A DNA stretch of 64,000 nt, taken from positions 3,162,001 through 3,226,000 of the forward strand of contig NZ_CP162023.1 in the NCBI RefSeq assembly GCF_041320275.1. The letters run 5' to 3'. Origin of the DNA: Mumia sp. Pv4-285. GTDB taxonomy: Bacteria; Actinomycetota; Actinomycetes; Propionibacteriales; Nocardioidaceae. Below, one piece after another: positions 1 through 8,757 of the stretch. Position 1 is the first letter of the stretch, and each line of letters starts with the position of its first letter. The notes under the pieces are model-generated. The model saw only the letters and a program-made list of their open reading frames with translations. It was not told where the DNA came from and did not search any database. The translations under genes were made by a program, and so were the position numbers.

Positions 1-542
1 CGACAGCAGGCACCCGCATCACGGGCGACCGCAACACCGCACCGCGTCGGACCATCGCCGACGGTCGCCTGGCGCCGCTCGGCGAGACCGCCGAGTCCTC
101 GTGGCACTTCCCCACCTCACTCGGCGAGCAGCCCGTCGTCACCCTGCCCTTCTCCGAGCCGATCCTCCTCGCCCGACACCTTCCGATCGACAGGCTCGAC
201 TCCTTCCTCAGCACGTCAGCCCTCACCGAGCTCCGCGATCCGGGTACGCCGCCTCCGCCGGCGGCGGACGACAGCGGCCGGTCCGCTCAGCAGTTCGTCG
301 TCGACGTCGTGGCGCGGGTCAGCGGCGAGACGCACCGGATCACCGCGAGCGGCCGCGACATCTATGCCGTGAGCGCCCCGCTCGTCGTCGAGGCCGCCGT
401 CCGGCTGCTCGACGGACGATCCACCGGCGCGGGGGCCGCTGCTCCGGGCGAGCTGTTCGACGCCGCGGACTTCCTCGGCGCGCTCTCGCCTGATCCGCTG
501 ACGCTGCAGCAGTTCGAAGTGGCTGGGGAGCTTCCTGTCTAG
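1..542 (+). CDS. Saccharopine dehydrogenase-like protein, C-terminal part (cut by window start)
   Basis: An open frame enters from the left edge (frame starting at base 3) and runs about 179 codons to a TAG at 540-542. Features such as SSWHFPTSLGEQPVVTLPFSEP and the final segment PLTLQQFEVAGELPV resemble the C-terminal half of saccharopine-dehydrogenase-like (trans-acting enoyl reductase-like) NAD(P)-dependent proteins. The N-terminal Rossmann part lies outside the window, so the call rests on general resemblance only. It converges with the next gene: the two stop codons overlap by four bases. Confidence 0.5.
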   Translation, partial: TAGTRITGDRNTAPRRTIADGRLAPLGETAESSWHFPTSLGEQPVVTLPFSEPILLARHLPIDRLDSFLSTSALTELRDPGTPPPPAADDSGRSAQQFVVDVVARVSGETHRITASGRDIYAVSAPLVVEAAVRLLDGRSTGAGAAAPGELFDAADFLGALSPDPLTLQQFEVAGELPV

Positions 543-1963
543 CAGCAGTCGTCCGACTGGACCCCGGAGGACTTCATGGCTGCAGCGGAGGCCGTGCGCT
601 GCGCATCGAACTTCCTGCGCTCGGCAAAGGGGTACTGATCAAAATGGCGAAGCTGAGCCCGCCGCTGACGATCCGATCCTCCATTGCGCTCCTTGGCGTC
701 GAAGACCATCGGCTTGAGGTAGTCGGCAGGGTCCTGCGTCCACCTGATGTCTGGCCACTGCTCCTCGGGGATGCCCATGTTGCGCAGCTGCTCCAGGTAG
801 ACGGCGTAGTGAACGACGGCCTTGGTCTCGCCGACGTCTGACCCTCCGGTGGTCTGATGGTTCGGCACAAAGATGCGCGCGCCCACCGCCTGCTGGTAGT
901 CGATGAGATCACGGAGCCCGTTGTTGAGGAAGTTCGCAGTCCCGACGGCTGAGGAGTACCAGTCCATCGGCGCCATTCTCTGGAGAAGGTCCGTGATGCG
1001 TCGACCATCCGCGGGTGTACCGTCCGGCCAAGCCGAACCTTTGCCTTCGCGGAGGGCGCCAATAGTGTCCTGCCATCCGAGGCACAGGCGTGAACCGTTG
1101 CGGAGCGTGATCGCAAAGAACATCGCCACTGCACCACCAGCGCCCGCCGCTGTACGCAGATTCATCTGCCCGGGCTGCGGCGGATTGGACGGGCGGAGCG
1201 GAGTCCCCGGAGGGAAGATGCTCGCGTCCCGGGGGTCGACGGGAATCACGCCATCCGGCGGGACCAAGCTGTTGCGAGGGTACGCGGGGTCTGGCGGGGT
1301 CGCGATCGAGTGCAGGTGCCGGAAGGCGACCACCTGCGCGAACGGTTCGAGGAACTTCAGACGAAGCACTTGAGTGCCAGGCGTGGAGCCGACCGAGGTG
1401 ACAGGCACCAGGTCCAGCGAGACGTTCGTCGGGAATCGAGTCACCGGATCGCCCTGGATGACGGGGTCGGTGCGCATCCGCTCAAAGTCGGCGGTCATCG
1501 CCGCACAGGTTTCCTCGCTGGCATAGAGGGTCGCACCAGTCTTGGCAGCGAGATATGCGGCGTTCTCGGCATGGTCCGAATGACCGTGCCCGATGAGGAT
1601 GGCACGAGGGGCAGCATCGACCAGGTCCTTGATCACAAAAGGAGTGCGCCCAGGGGTCACCTCAAGTCGGGTGACGAAGGTGTCGAGGTACACCACATGG
1701 CCACCCACGGCGACGGCGAAACTGCTGTTGGTGATCCAGGAAACCACGACACGGTCGAGCGGAATCAACCCCGTATGTGGGTCGACGTTCTCGACCCCGA
1801 ACAGGAGAGTGCGGGCAGCGATGGTCTCGGGGCGGCGCGCTCTCGCTCGTTGCGCAGGCGACATGGAAGCCGGCGCCGCCGCGATGGCAGGACCCGCCAT
1901 GGTGGCCACAGCACCGCCTGCGGCTGCACCGGCGGCTGACGTGATGAGTGTGCGACGTTTCAC
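539..1963 (-). CDS. Exported metallo-beta-lactamase-fold hydrolase
   Basis: This 474-residue protein begins with a Tat-like signal (MKRRTLITSAAGAAAGG, then an Ala-rich stretch to about residue 31), so it is probably exported folded. Residues 126-131 are HGHSDH, the HxHxDH zinc-binding motif of the metallo-beta-lactamase fold, and later His/Asp residues could complete a dinuclear metal site. The natural substrate cannot be told; distant relatives include lactonases and phosphodiesterases. The start is GTG at 1963, chosen because GGAG lies six bases upstream and the signal peptide begins there. It ends with an unusual Cys-Cys pair. No operon partner is evident; the next leftward gene stops about 200 bases upstream. 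Confidence 0.8.
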   Translation of the reverse strand: MKRRTLITSAAGAAAGGAVATMAGPAIAAAPASMSPAQRARARRPETIAARTLLFGVENVDPHTGLIPLDRVVVSWITNSSFAVAVGGHVVYLDTFVTRLEVTPGRTPFVIKDLVDAAPRAILIGHGHSDHAENAAYLAAKTGATLYASEETCAAMTADFERMRTDPVIQGDPVTRFPTNVSLDLVPVTSVGSTPGTQVLRLKFLEPFAQVVAFRHLHSIATPPDPAYPRNSLVPPDGVIPVDPRDASIFPPGTPLRPSNPPQPGQMNLRTAAGAGGAVAMFFAITLRNGSRLCLGWQDTIGALREGKGSAWPDGTPADGRRITDLLQRMAPMDWYSSAVGTANFLNNGLRDLIDYQQAVGARIFVPNHQTTGGSDVGETKAVVHYAVYLEQLRNMGIPEEQWPDIRWTQDPADYLKPMVFDAKERNGGSDRQRRAQLRHFDQYPFAERRKFDAQRTASAAAMKSSGVQSDDCC

Positions 1964-2161
1964 GGGGGGCTCCTATCTTGGTCGGCGATCCCAGGGGCAC
2001 ACCGATCGCCTCTTGGTCGGAGGCCTCGGAGCGACCGCCCCAAAGGTGAATGAACGGTATGATTCACGTCACATTCCCGACAAATAGTTGCCGGTTTTGT
2101 TGCACCGGAGGCACCTGCGCTGGCCGTAGCCCGCCCTTGATCGCGAGCACCGCCGGCTTGG

Positions 2162-3529
2162 TCACCGCAGCTCGGCGAGCCTCGCGAGTCCGGGACCGGC
2201 GTGCGCGGCCATGCGTGCGCGCGCGTCGTCCAAGGCGGCAGAGTGGCCTTGGGCCTGCGGGCTTTGCGAGGGGTTGAGCGCCACCTGGTCCGACCACTCC
2301 ACGATGTCGGGCTCGGCCGAGAAGGACATGGCGGCCCGGCTGCCCAGGAGCACCATCTTGACCCACCCCGCCGTCGAGTTGCCGTACGGCGTCGGAGGGC
2401 ACAGCCGGTTCTTCTCGTCGTCGCGTTCGCGGGTCGCCTCGACGTACCCGGTCACTGCGGCGCCGAAGCAGGGGAAGCCGGCCCTGATCGGCTGCAGGGT
2501 GATCTCCTCCGGCCGCCAGACGGGGACGAGCGGTGGATTCTTCAGACCGTCCGCCGCGCAGTGGACGACGAGCGCGTCCTCCGCGACCTCGACCGACCCG
2601 TCGGCGAAGGTTAGCGTGCCCCGGCCGACCGACTGGACGTGACCACGACGGACGACGTTCTCGATGGTCCGGAGCTGGTCGAGCTCCCACTGGGCGAGCG
2701 TCGGCGCCTTGGCCATCGTCGGCGTGAGAGCGCGGTCGATGCGCAGCATGATTCCCGCTTCCTCCATCCGGAAGAACAGGTCGTCGAGGGAGGACGCCTC
2801 CTCGGCCGCCTGCATGATGCCGGCGACCATGCCGAGGAACACGGCGGCGTCAGGCTGGACCAACGCCCGGTTGAACATCCACGGCTCGCGGGGGCGTACC
2901 CAGCAGATCGCGTCGGGATCCACGCCGCGCGACAGGAGCCAGATGCACGCATCGGTCGCGGTCTTGCCCGACCCGACGACGACGTACTGGCTCGGCGCCT
3001 CCTCCAGCCGGGCGAGCTCGTTGACCGCGACCACATGAGCATTCTCGTCGACCGCGAACGGCGGCGGCGTCTCCGCGGGGATGCTCGGAGCCAGGTAGCG
3101 GGCGTCGACGACGCGGCAGCGCTCCGCCGCCTCGAACCGCTCCCCCGAGATGTGCGAGACGACGGTGCGGTCGCCGACGTACTCGCAGTTGGGGTAGAAC
3201 TCCACCCGTCCCGAGGCCAGCAGATGGTCGAGCACCTGGGCGTAGTAGGCGCAGATCTCCGGCTGGGTGGCCCGCTCCTGCAGGCCCTCCTCGGGTCCGC
3301 TCTGCTGCAGCTGGCCGCCGCCGAGCAGCGTCGAAGGCACGCCGTAGAAGGCTGAGGCCTGATGGAGTCGTACGAAGGGGTACGCCTCGAGCCAGTGCCC
3401 ACTGACGCTGTGGCGACGGTCGACCAGCGCGACGCGGACGTCGGCGTGGCCGGTCAGGGCGTCGGTGAAGGCCATGCCCATCGCGCCCGCGCCGACCACG
3501 AGGTAGTCGGCATCGATCGTGCGCGTCAC
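2162..3529 (-). CDS. FAD/NAD(P)-binding oxidoreductase (flavin monooxygenase-like)
   Basis: A 455-residue protein starting with a dinucleotide-binding fold: GAGAMG at residues 13-18 directly follows a hydrophobic beta strand (YLVV). A second nucleotide-binding motif, VVVGSGKTATD, lies in the middle, the arrangement of two-dinucleotide-domain flavoproteins such as flavin-containing monooxygenases and lysine/ornithine hydroxylases. The open frame extends about 106 codons upstream, but the GTG at 3529 is preferred because the Rossmann motif must lie near the N-terminus; GGAG lies just upstream of it. The substrate is unknown. It is divergent from the SNF2-type helicase gene, with about 340 bases between them. 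Confidence 0.75.
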   Translation of the reverse strand: MTRTIDADYLVVGAGAMGMAFTDALTGHADVRVALVDRRHSVSGHWLEAYPFVRLHQASAFYGVPSTLLGGGQLQQSGPEEGLQERATQPEICAYYAQVLDHLLASGRVEFYPNCEYVGDRTVVSHISGERFEAAERCRVVDARYLAPSIPAETPPPFAVDENAHVVAVNELARLEEAPSQYVVVGSGKTATDACIWLLSRGVDPDAICWVRPREPWMFNRALVQPDAAVFLGMVAGIMQAAEEASSLDDLFFRMEEAGIMLRIDRALTPTMAKAPTLAQWELDQLRTIENVVRRGHVQSVGRGTLTFADGSVEVAEDALVVHCAADGLKNPPLVPVWRPEEITLQPIRAGFPCFGAAVTGYVEATRERDDEKNRLCPPTPYGNSTAGWVKMVLLGSRAAMSFSAEPDIVEWSDQVALNPSQSPQAQGHSAALDDARARMAAHAGPGLARLAELR

Positions 3530-3872
3530 CGCTCCAACATCGCACCGGGGCAGGTCAGTGTCCACGGCGCTTGCATGCGGGATCGCGCTTCGGCGCGGCG
3601 GCGCGACGTGCCCGACCGGCGCATCCTCCGGCGCACGGGCAGCCCGTGCGCGTATCATCGAAGGCGCAGCCATCCAGAGGCCAGTACGAGGACACCGGCG
3701 CTCGCCGTCTCCTCCGCCGTCGTCAGCAGCCGCTCGACGGACTTCTACGCTCGCTGGGGCCGCGCAGGTCTCGGAGCCGAGATCTCCTGCGCCGCCGCAC
3801 CGGGGCCTCCGGGCGGCCGTCGTCGGTGCACCTCGCTCCGGCGACACAGCGTACGAATCCTGAGGAGGATCG
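3530..3872. other. Intergenic region between divergent genes
   Basis: These 343 bases separate the leftward flavoprotein gene from the rightward helicase gene and should hold both promoters. I see no convincing sigma-70 boxes. Reading frames that cross it are Arg/Ala-rich and lack any recognisable domain. The only clear signal is the helicase ribosome binding site GGAGG at 3864-3868. Confidence 0.5.
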
Positions 3873-6005
3873 TTGGCTCAGCCGGCCAAGCGTCGACCGG
3901 ACCCCCGTCGCAAGGGTGGTCCGCGCCGACAGCAGCGCGCACGCAACGCCGACGTGGACAACGTCGGCATCCTCCCTCTGCTCGCGCAGGCCGTCCGCGA
4001 GGTCGAGCGCGCCGTCCTCCGGGGTACGGCGACCACCTCGACGCGGACCGCCTTCCAGGTCATCGCACTCCTCGTCCGCGAGGAACGCGCCCGCGTGAAG
4101 GTGGACGAGATCCCCGAGTCACGCCGTACGGAGCAGCTCAAGCGCCTCGACGGGATCGCGACGATCCTCGCCACGACGGCCGCACGGGACCCTTCCCTCT
4201 TCACGCTGCTCGCCGACGACGCCGTCCCCTCCCCCGCTGCGACGAAGCTTCGGCGCGACATGCTGACCGCCGCCGGCCTCGAGGTCGAGGACGAGCCGGA
4301 GCCCGAGCCGACGGATGCGCCGGCCGCTCCCGCACCGCGCACGGTCGTACCTCAGTCGGTCGCGTCACGACAGCTCGCGAACCCCTTCCTCACCCCCGAC
4401 TTCTCCGCGGCGGCCACCCCCCGCCGTACGTCCGGTGGCCGGCTCGCCAACTGGGAGCTGATCGAGCCGCTGCTCCGCTCGTTCGAGCGCGGCGGCCCCG
4501 CGTCGAGCATGGAGCTCCCGGACCCGACGTCCTTGCACACTGCGGCCGACTACGACCTCATGCCGCACCAGGCCGCGCTGATCGCGTCGGCTGCCGAGGG
4601 CCACCGCACCTTCCTGCTGGCCGACGAGCCGGGTCTAGGCAAGACGGCCCAGGCGCTGCTCGCCGCCCAGGCCGCCAACGCGTACCCGTTGCTCGTCGTC
4701 GCCCCGAACGTCGTCAAGATCAACTGGGCTCGCGAGGCGGCGCTCTGGACGCCTCGCCGCAGCACGACGGTGATCCACGGCGACGGTCACACCATCGACG
4801 GGTTCGCCGACATCGTCGTCGTGAACTACGAGGTGCTCGACCGCCACGTCGGCTGGCTCGGCGACCACGGGTTCCGCGGGATGGTCGTCGACGAGGCGCA
4901 CTTCATCAAGAACCGGAAGTCGCAGCGCTCCCAGCACGCCCTCGAGCTCTCGGAGCGCATCCGCGCACGCACCGTACGACCGCTGCTGATGGCGCTGACC
5001 GGCACGCCGCTGATCAACGACATCGACGACTTCCGTGCGATCTGGCAGTACCTCGGCTGGATCGACGACCGCAAGCCGATGCCGGAGTTGATGGCAGCGC
5101 TGGAGGACACCGGGCTCGCCCCGGGTGAGCCCGGCTTCTATCCCGCCGCGCGCAAGTGCGTCGTGGACCTCGGCATCGTGCGACGCCGCAAGGTCGACGT
5201 CGCCGCCGACATCCCCGCACGACGCATCGCCGACATCCCGGTCGAGCTCGACGACGAGACCGGCCGCTCGATCCACGCGGCCGAGCAGGAGCTCGCTCGC
5301 CGCATGATGAAGCGGTACGACACGGCGCTGGAGACACGCAAGTCCGGCAAGGTCGTCGAGGGCATCGACCACGAGCTCGTACGCCTCGTCGCCAAGTGGG
5401 AGCGCGAGGAGGACTCGAACGAGACCGGCAACGTGTTCGGCATGATGCGCCGGATCGGTCTCGCGAAGGCCGGGCTCGCCGCCGACTACACGGCGCAGCT
5501 GGCGCGCAGCGTCGGCAAGGTCGTGTTCTTCGCGAAGCACCTCGACGTCATGGACGTCGCCGAGGAGACGCTCGCCAAGCGTGGTCTGCGCTACTCGACG
5601 ATCCGCGGCGACCAGACCTCGACGCAGCGGCAGCGCGACATCGACGCGTTCGTGAACGATCCCGAGGTCGCCGTGATCGTCTGCTCGCTGACCGCCGCCG
5701 GTGTCGGCGTCAACCTCCAGGTCGCGTCGAACGTCGTGCTCGCCGAGCTGTCGTGGACCGACGCGGAGCAGACGCAGGCGATCGACCGCGTCCACCGCAT
5801 CGGGCAGGGAGAGCCCGTCACGGCGTGGCGCATCATCGGCGCACAGACGATCGACGCCAAGGTGGCCGAGCTGATCGACTCCAAGGCGCAGCTCGCCGCC
5901 ACAGCGCTCGATGGTTCGACGGAGGAGACGCACGCGTCGGCCGACGTCCAGCTCGAGGCGCTCGTCGCGCTGCTCACGGAAGCCTTGGAGGAGCGAGGAG
6001 TCTGA
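3873..6005 (+). CDS. SNF2-family DEAH helicase/ATPase
   Basis: A 710-residue SF2 helicase-like ATPase. After a basic, low-complexity N-terminus (about 1-220) come DEPGLGKTAQ (251-260, Walker A, lysine 257) and VVDEAH (338-343, Walker B/DEAH). The TGTPLIND motif follows, then a helicase C domain with GDQTSTQRQRDIDAF and the SNF2 motif VI form QAIDRVHRIGQ. Such proteins translocate on double-stranded DNA or anneal strands (SMARCAL1/HepA-like). It is shorter than RapA and has no recognisable accessory domain. The TTG start at 3873 is supported by GGAGG four bases upstream. The alpha/beta hydrolase gene starts six bases after its stop, so the two are probably co-transcribed. Confidence 0.9.
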   Translation: MAQPAKRRPDPRRKGGPRRQQRARNADVDNVGILPLLAQAVREVERAVLRGTATTSTRTAFQVIALLVREERARVKVDEIPESRRTEQLKRLDGIATILATTAARDPSLFTLLADDAVPSPAATKLRRDMLTAAGLEVEDEPEPEPTDAPAAPAPRTVVPQSVASRQLANPFLTPDFSAAATPRRTSGGRLANWELIEPLLRSFERGGPASSMELPDPTSLHTAADYDLMPHQAALIASAAEGHRTFLLADEPGLGKTAQALLAAQAANAYPLLVVAPNVVKINWAREAALWTPRRSTTVIHGDGHTIDGFADIVVVNYEVLDRHVGWLGDHGFRGMVVDEAHFIKNRKSQRSQHALELSERIRARTVRPLLMALTGTPLINDIDDFRAIWQYLGWIDDRKPMPELMAALEDTGLAPGEPGFYPAARKCVVDLGIVRRRKVDVAADIPARRIADIPVELDDETGRSIHAAEQELARRMMKRYDTALETRKSGKVVEGIDHELVRLVAKWEREEDSNETGNVFGMMRRIGLAKAGLAADYTAQLARSVGKVVFFAKHLDVMDVAEETLAKRGLRYSTIRGDQTSTQRQRDIDAFVNDPEVAVIVCSLTAAGVGVNLQVASNVVLAELSWTDAEQTQAIDRVHRIGQGEPVTAWRIIGAQTIDAKVAELIDSKAQLAATALDGSTEETHASADVQLEALVALLTEALEERGV

Positions 6006-6010
6006 TCGAC

Positions 6011-6805
6011 ATGGGCGCGGTGATCGAAAGCCGTTTCAGCACCGGTCTCCCTTATCTCCGGATGGGAGACGGGCCGCCGTTAGTCGTCGTGTCAGGACTG
6101 ACGCCCGAGCACGCCAACCCGACGGGCATGCAACGGCGCATGATCCTGTCGTGGGCGGCGTCGTTCACCGACCACTTCACGGTGTACGTCACCAACCGCC
6201 GACCCGGTCTCGAGCCCGGCGCGACGATGTCCGACATCGCCGCGGACTACGCCCACGCGATCGAGCACGACCTCGGGGGGTCCGCGTTCGTGCACGGCAC
6301 GTCGACCGGCGGCTCGGTCGCCCTCCAGCTCGCGATCGACTCCCCCGGTCTCGTCAAGCGCCTCGTGATCGCCGCATCTGCCTGCCGGTTGTCGGCGCAT
6401 GGCCGGCACGTCCAGGCTGAGGTGCTGCGCCTGACCCGTGAGGGAGACGGCCGTGGAGCCACCGCCGTACTCATGGAGGCCCTCGCCCCACGGCCCCTCA
6501 CCTACCCCGTACGAGGGGTGGGGTGGCTCGTCGGCGGGAGCTTCGCGAAGGGCGATCGCAGCGACATGATGATCACGATCACGGCGGAGGACGTCTTCGA
6601 CGCGGGGCCCGAACTCGGCCGCATCCAGGCGCCGACGCTCGTGATCGGAGGGGCCGCTGACCCCTTCTACTCGGAGGACCTCTTCCGGCGCACCGCCGCC
6701 GGGATCCCGCAAGGAAGAGCGGTCGTTCTGCCTGGCAAGTCCCACATGTACGTCGCCGGTTCCAAGGTGCCGGCCGCCATCGCCCTGGGCTTCCTGCTGG
6801 GATGA
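6011..6805 (+). CDS. Alpha/beta hydrolase
   Basis: A 264-residue alpha/beta-hydrolase-fold protein. The nucleophile elbow is GTSTGG (a GxSxG motif after the strand AFVH), the expected acid is in GGAADPFYS, and the catalytic histidine is probably in PGKSHMY near the C-terminus. The ATG at 6011 comes five bases after the helicase TGA, with GAGGAG within the end of the helicase gene as ribosome binding site, so translation is probably coupled. The substrate is unknown (esterase, lipase or peptidase are possible). A short GC-rich inverted repeat (CGGGGC ... GCCCCG, 6806-6828) follows and could help terminate the transcript. Confidence 0.85.
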   Translation: MGAVIESRFSTGLPYLRMGDGPPLVVVSGLTPEHANPTGMQRRMILSWAASFTDHFTVYVTNRRPGLEPGATMSDIAADYAHAIEHDLGGSAFVHGTSTGGSVALQLAIDSPGLVKRLVIAASACRLSAHGRHVQAEVLRLTREGDGRGATAVLMEALAPRPLTYPVRGVGWLVGGSFAKGDRSDMMITITAEDVFDAGPELGRIQAPTLVIGGAADPFYSEDLFRRTAAGIPQGRAVVLPGKSHMYVAGSKVPAAIALGFLLG

Positions 6806-6848
6806 CGGGGCGCTCGGCGTGAGCCCCGCCACAAGGGACCCCTCGATT

Positions 6849-6876
6849 TTGGACTCCCCAATCGCCCTGCTAAAGT
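6849..6876 (+). promoter_or_regulatory. Candidate promoter of tRNA-Lys
   Basis: TTGGAC (6849-6854) and TAAAGT (6871-6876) are separated by 16 bases and lie 35 bases upstream of the mature tRNA 5' end. This fits a housekeeping sigma promoter. It is a pattern match only. Confidence 0.4.
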
Positions 6877-6911
6877 TCCAACTGCTTCGGACGACGGTTC
6901 AGAGGCACCAC

Positions 6912-6984
6912 GCGCCATTAGCTCAATTGGCAGAGCAAGTGACTCTTAATCACTGGGTTCGGGGTTCGAGTCCCTGATGGCGCA
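6912..6984 (+). tRNA. tRNA-Lys (anticodon CTT)
   Basis: A full cloverleaf can be drawn. The acceptor stem GCGCCAT pairs with ATGGCGC (6977-6983), followed by discriminator A at 6984. The D arm is GCTC...GAGC. The anticodon stem AGTGA/TCACT encloses the loop CTCTTAA with anticodon CTT, and the T arm is CGGGG-TTCGAGT-CCCTG. No CCA is encoded. The gene stays intact although a genomic island is inserted at its 3' end, because the island carries an identical tRNA 3' segment. Confidence 0.97.
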
Positions 6985-7033
6985 CAAACAAGCAGGCCAG
7001 ATACCCCCTAGGGGTTCTGGCCTTCTTCTTTGC
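6950..7033. repeat. attL: left direct repeat of the tRNA-Lys island
   Basis: The 84 bases from within the anticodon stem of tRNA-Lys, through the tRNA 3' end and its terminator, to TTCTTCTTTGC recur at 34217-34299. The only difference is one G missing from a run of four. Identity stops sharply on both sides. The 3' end of the integrase gene overlaps it. Confidence 0.92.
6994..7023 (+). terminator. Intrinsic terminator of tRNA-Lys
   Basis: A strong hairpin: AGGCCAGATACCCC pairs with GGGGTTCTGGCCT around a three-base loop (one T bulged), followed by TTCTTCTTT. It lies ten bases after the tRNA. The stop codon of the leftward integrase gene reads across its loop at 7008-7010. Confidence 0.75.
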
Positions 7034-8228
7034 CCTCGGAAAACCCTCGGAACTGACGCTCAGGCACGGCGTCACCGAGCGCGGACTCGAGCGCCGTGGC
7101 GGCCTGGGAGTCGACCTTCCGCCGCATCAGGTACACGTCCTGGGTCATCGACGGCCGCGCGTGGCCGAGCTGGTCGGCGACGAGCCGCGCGGACAGCGCA
7201 GCCTCGTCCAGGATCGTCGCCGCGGTCTTGCGGAACGTGTGCGAGGTGACCCAGCTGAAGTCCTCGCCGCGAGCATCTCGGAGGTCGCGCCGGACGTTCG
7301 CGGGGTCGCGGAACCCGCCATTCGTGTCAGGGAAGACAGGTTGGTCGAGCCGTGCTCCCGTCACGAAGCGACGGTGGAGCACCTGGACGGCGCTGAACGG
7401 CATGCCGAGCGTCCGCTCGCCGGCGCTGCTCTTGGTGCTCTTCCGGACCAGGCCCTCGCCCTTCACACGAATCAGCGTGCTGGTGATTCGTACCGTGCCT
7501 GACTCGAGGTCGACGTCCGACCACACGGTCGCGAGGGCCTCCCCGATCCTCACGCCGGTCGCCAGCATGAAGAACACCAGATCCGGAAGGTCCTTTTGCC
7601 ACGCTCGCTCGTGCGCGGCCAGTTGGCGAAGGTAGGTGACGCGCTCGTCGTCCGTCAGGCTTCGCGGTTGGCGACGTGACCGGGCTTCGATCCGGTCGAC
7701 CTCACGAACAGGGTTGTGCGCCACAGCGCCGAGCCTGACGGCGAGCGACATGACGCCCGAGATCACGCTCTTGGCGCTCTTGGCCGTCGCGGGGCTGATC
7801 CGAGTGCGCAGCGAGCTCAGGCAGCGGTCGACGAGCGGCGTGGTGAGCTCTCCGAGTCGGACTTCGCCCATGGCCGGCAGGACATGGTTGCGCAGCTGCC
7901 CCCTGTACGTCTCCACGGTCCCCGGTGACCGGCGGCCGTCCTCCACCATCGTGTCCAGGCGCTGGAGCCAGACGTCGGCCGCAACCGCGAACTTGGTCAT
8001 CCCGGTGAGATCACCACGTGTCGCGGTGGACGAGCGCTCCTGCAACCTCGTTCTCAGGTTCTGACGTGCTTGCGTGGCCGTTGCGCCGGTCGCCTGCATC
8101 CGCCGGATATGGCCGTCGAAGTCGCGGAAGTCAGTGACGGCGACGTACCGCTGCACGTCACCCTTCCGTGGAGTGGGGTTCGTACGGATGAGACCCCAGC
8201 TGCCGATCGGGATCGGTGGGCGTGCCAT
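7008..8228 (-). CDS. Tyrosine recombinase (island integrase)
   Basis: A 406-residue phage-type integrase. It has an N-terminal arm-binding/SAM-like region (about 75-180) and a C-terminal catalytic domain. The catalytic residues are visible: R227 in ATGVRIGEAL, a lysine around 263-266, HxxR at H330/R333 (SHTFRK), H356 in QLGHA and nucleophile Y366 in DVYLM. It probably catalyses integration and excision of the island at the tRNA-Lys 3' end. Its last codons lie inside attL and its stop is in the tRNA terminator loop. The excisionase-like gene is nine bases upstream on the same strand, so the two form an int/xis-type module. All catalytic residues are present, so it is likely active. Confidence 0.93.
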   Translation of the reverse strand: MARPPIPIGSWGLIRTNPTPRKGDVQRYVAVTDFRDFDGHIRRMQATGATATQARQNLRTRLQERSSTATRGDLTGMTKFAVAADVWLQRLDTMVEDGRRSPGTVETYRGQLRNHVLPAMGEVRLGELTTPLVDRCLSSLRTRISPATAKSAKSVISGVMSLAVRLGAVAHNPVREVDRIEARSRRQPRSLTDDERVTYLRQLAAHERAWQKDLPDLVFFMLATGVRIGEALATVWSDVDLESGTVRITSTLIRVKGEGLVRKSTKSSAGERTLGMPFSAVQVLHRRFVTGARLDQPVFPDTNGGFRDPANVRRDLRDARGEDFSWVTSHTFRKTAATILDEAALSARLVADQLGHARPSMTQDVYLMRRKVDSQAATALESALGDAVPERQFRGFSEGKEEGQNP

Positions 8229-8237
8229 GTCGGCGCC

Positions 8238-8438
8238 TCAGGTGGCGACGGCCTGCGCATCGACCCAGGCGTCGACCTCTGCTGGCCGGTAGCGCAGGTA
8301 GCCGCCCACGCGGTAGCTCTTTGGGCCGATTCCGTGGCATCGCCACTGGTAGAGCGTCTTCACCGCAACGCCCAGGTACGCCGCTGCCTCGGCGACCGTC
8401 CAGAGCTGCTCGAACCGGCTCGGTACGTCGTTCTCCAT
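8238..8438 (-). CDS. Excisionase-like helix-turn-helix protein (MerR/AlpA type)
   Basis: A 66-residue protein with the compact winged-helix pattern of excisionases and AlpA-like regulators: LWTVAEAAAYLGVAVKTLYQWR as the helix-turn-helix, then GGYLRYRPAEVDAWVDAQ. Proteins of this type bind near att sites to direct excision or to regulate the integrase. It lies directly upstream of the integrase on the same strand. It could be purely a regulator, but the position favours a recombination directionality factor. Confidence 0.82.
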   Translation of the reverse strand: MENDVPSRFEQLWTVAEAAAYLGVAVKTLYQWRCHGIGPKSYRVGGYLRYRPAEVDAWVDAQAVAT

Positions 8439-8757
8439 CGTTCTCCCCCATCGCTTGGCTGTGCCTCTTCTCAGAGTGCGCGGGAGTCGGCGTCAAGGGA
8501 GGGGTTGCGTCAACCGAAGTCATCAGGTGTCCACCCCTCCACAGGCTGGGTCGAAGACGTTGACAGGGCCACGATCGAGGGCTTGCTGACGACGGTCACG
8601 TGACGGCGCACGGCGAGTGCAAGAGGTGTGAGCCTTCCGCCCTCGACTCACTGCGCTTGCGGATGAAAGGCAATACCACGTCCTCAGGGCCGTTATCGCG
8701 CGGCGCTGCCCAGGTGACATCACGCGAGGTGAACCCCCGCACCTCGACACTGAGCCC
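8439..8757. other. Intergenic region upstream of the int/xis module
   Basis: About 320 bases without a convincing gene. It should hold the leftward int/xis promoter and the start region of the membrane protein gene at 8758. The perfect 10-base palindrome GTCACGTGAC (8595-8604) could be a regulator site. Short frames on the reverse strand lack recognisable features. Confidence 0.4.

Noticed and set aside
2162-3847. Longer start for the flavoprotein gene
   Set aside because: The 106 extra residues are low-complexity and would put the dinucleotide-binding motif too far from the N-terminus.
4635-5933. Long reverse-strand frame opposite the SNF2-type helicase
   Set aside because: High-GC mirror frame: Arg/Leu/Val/His-rich, no domain, while the forward strand shows all helicase motifs.
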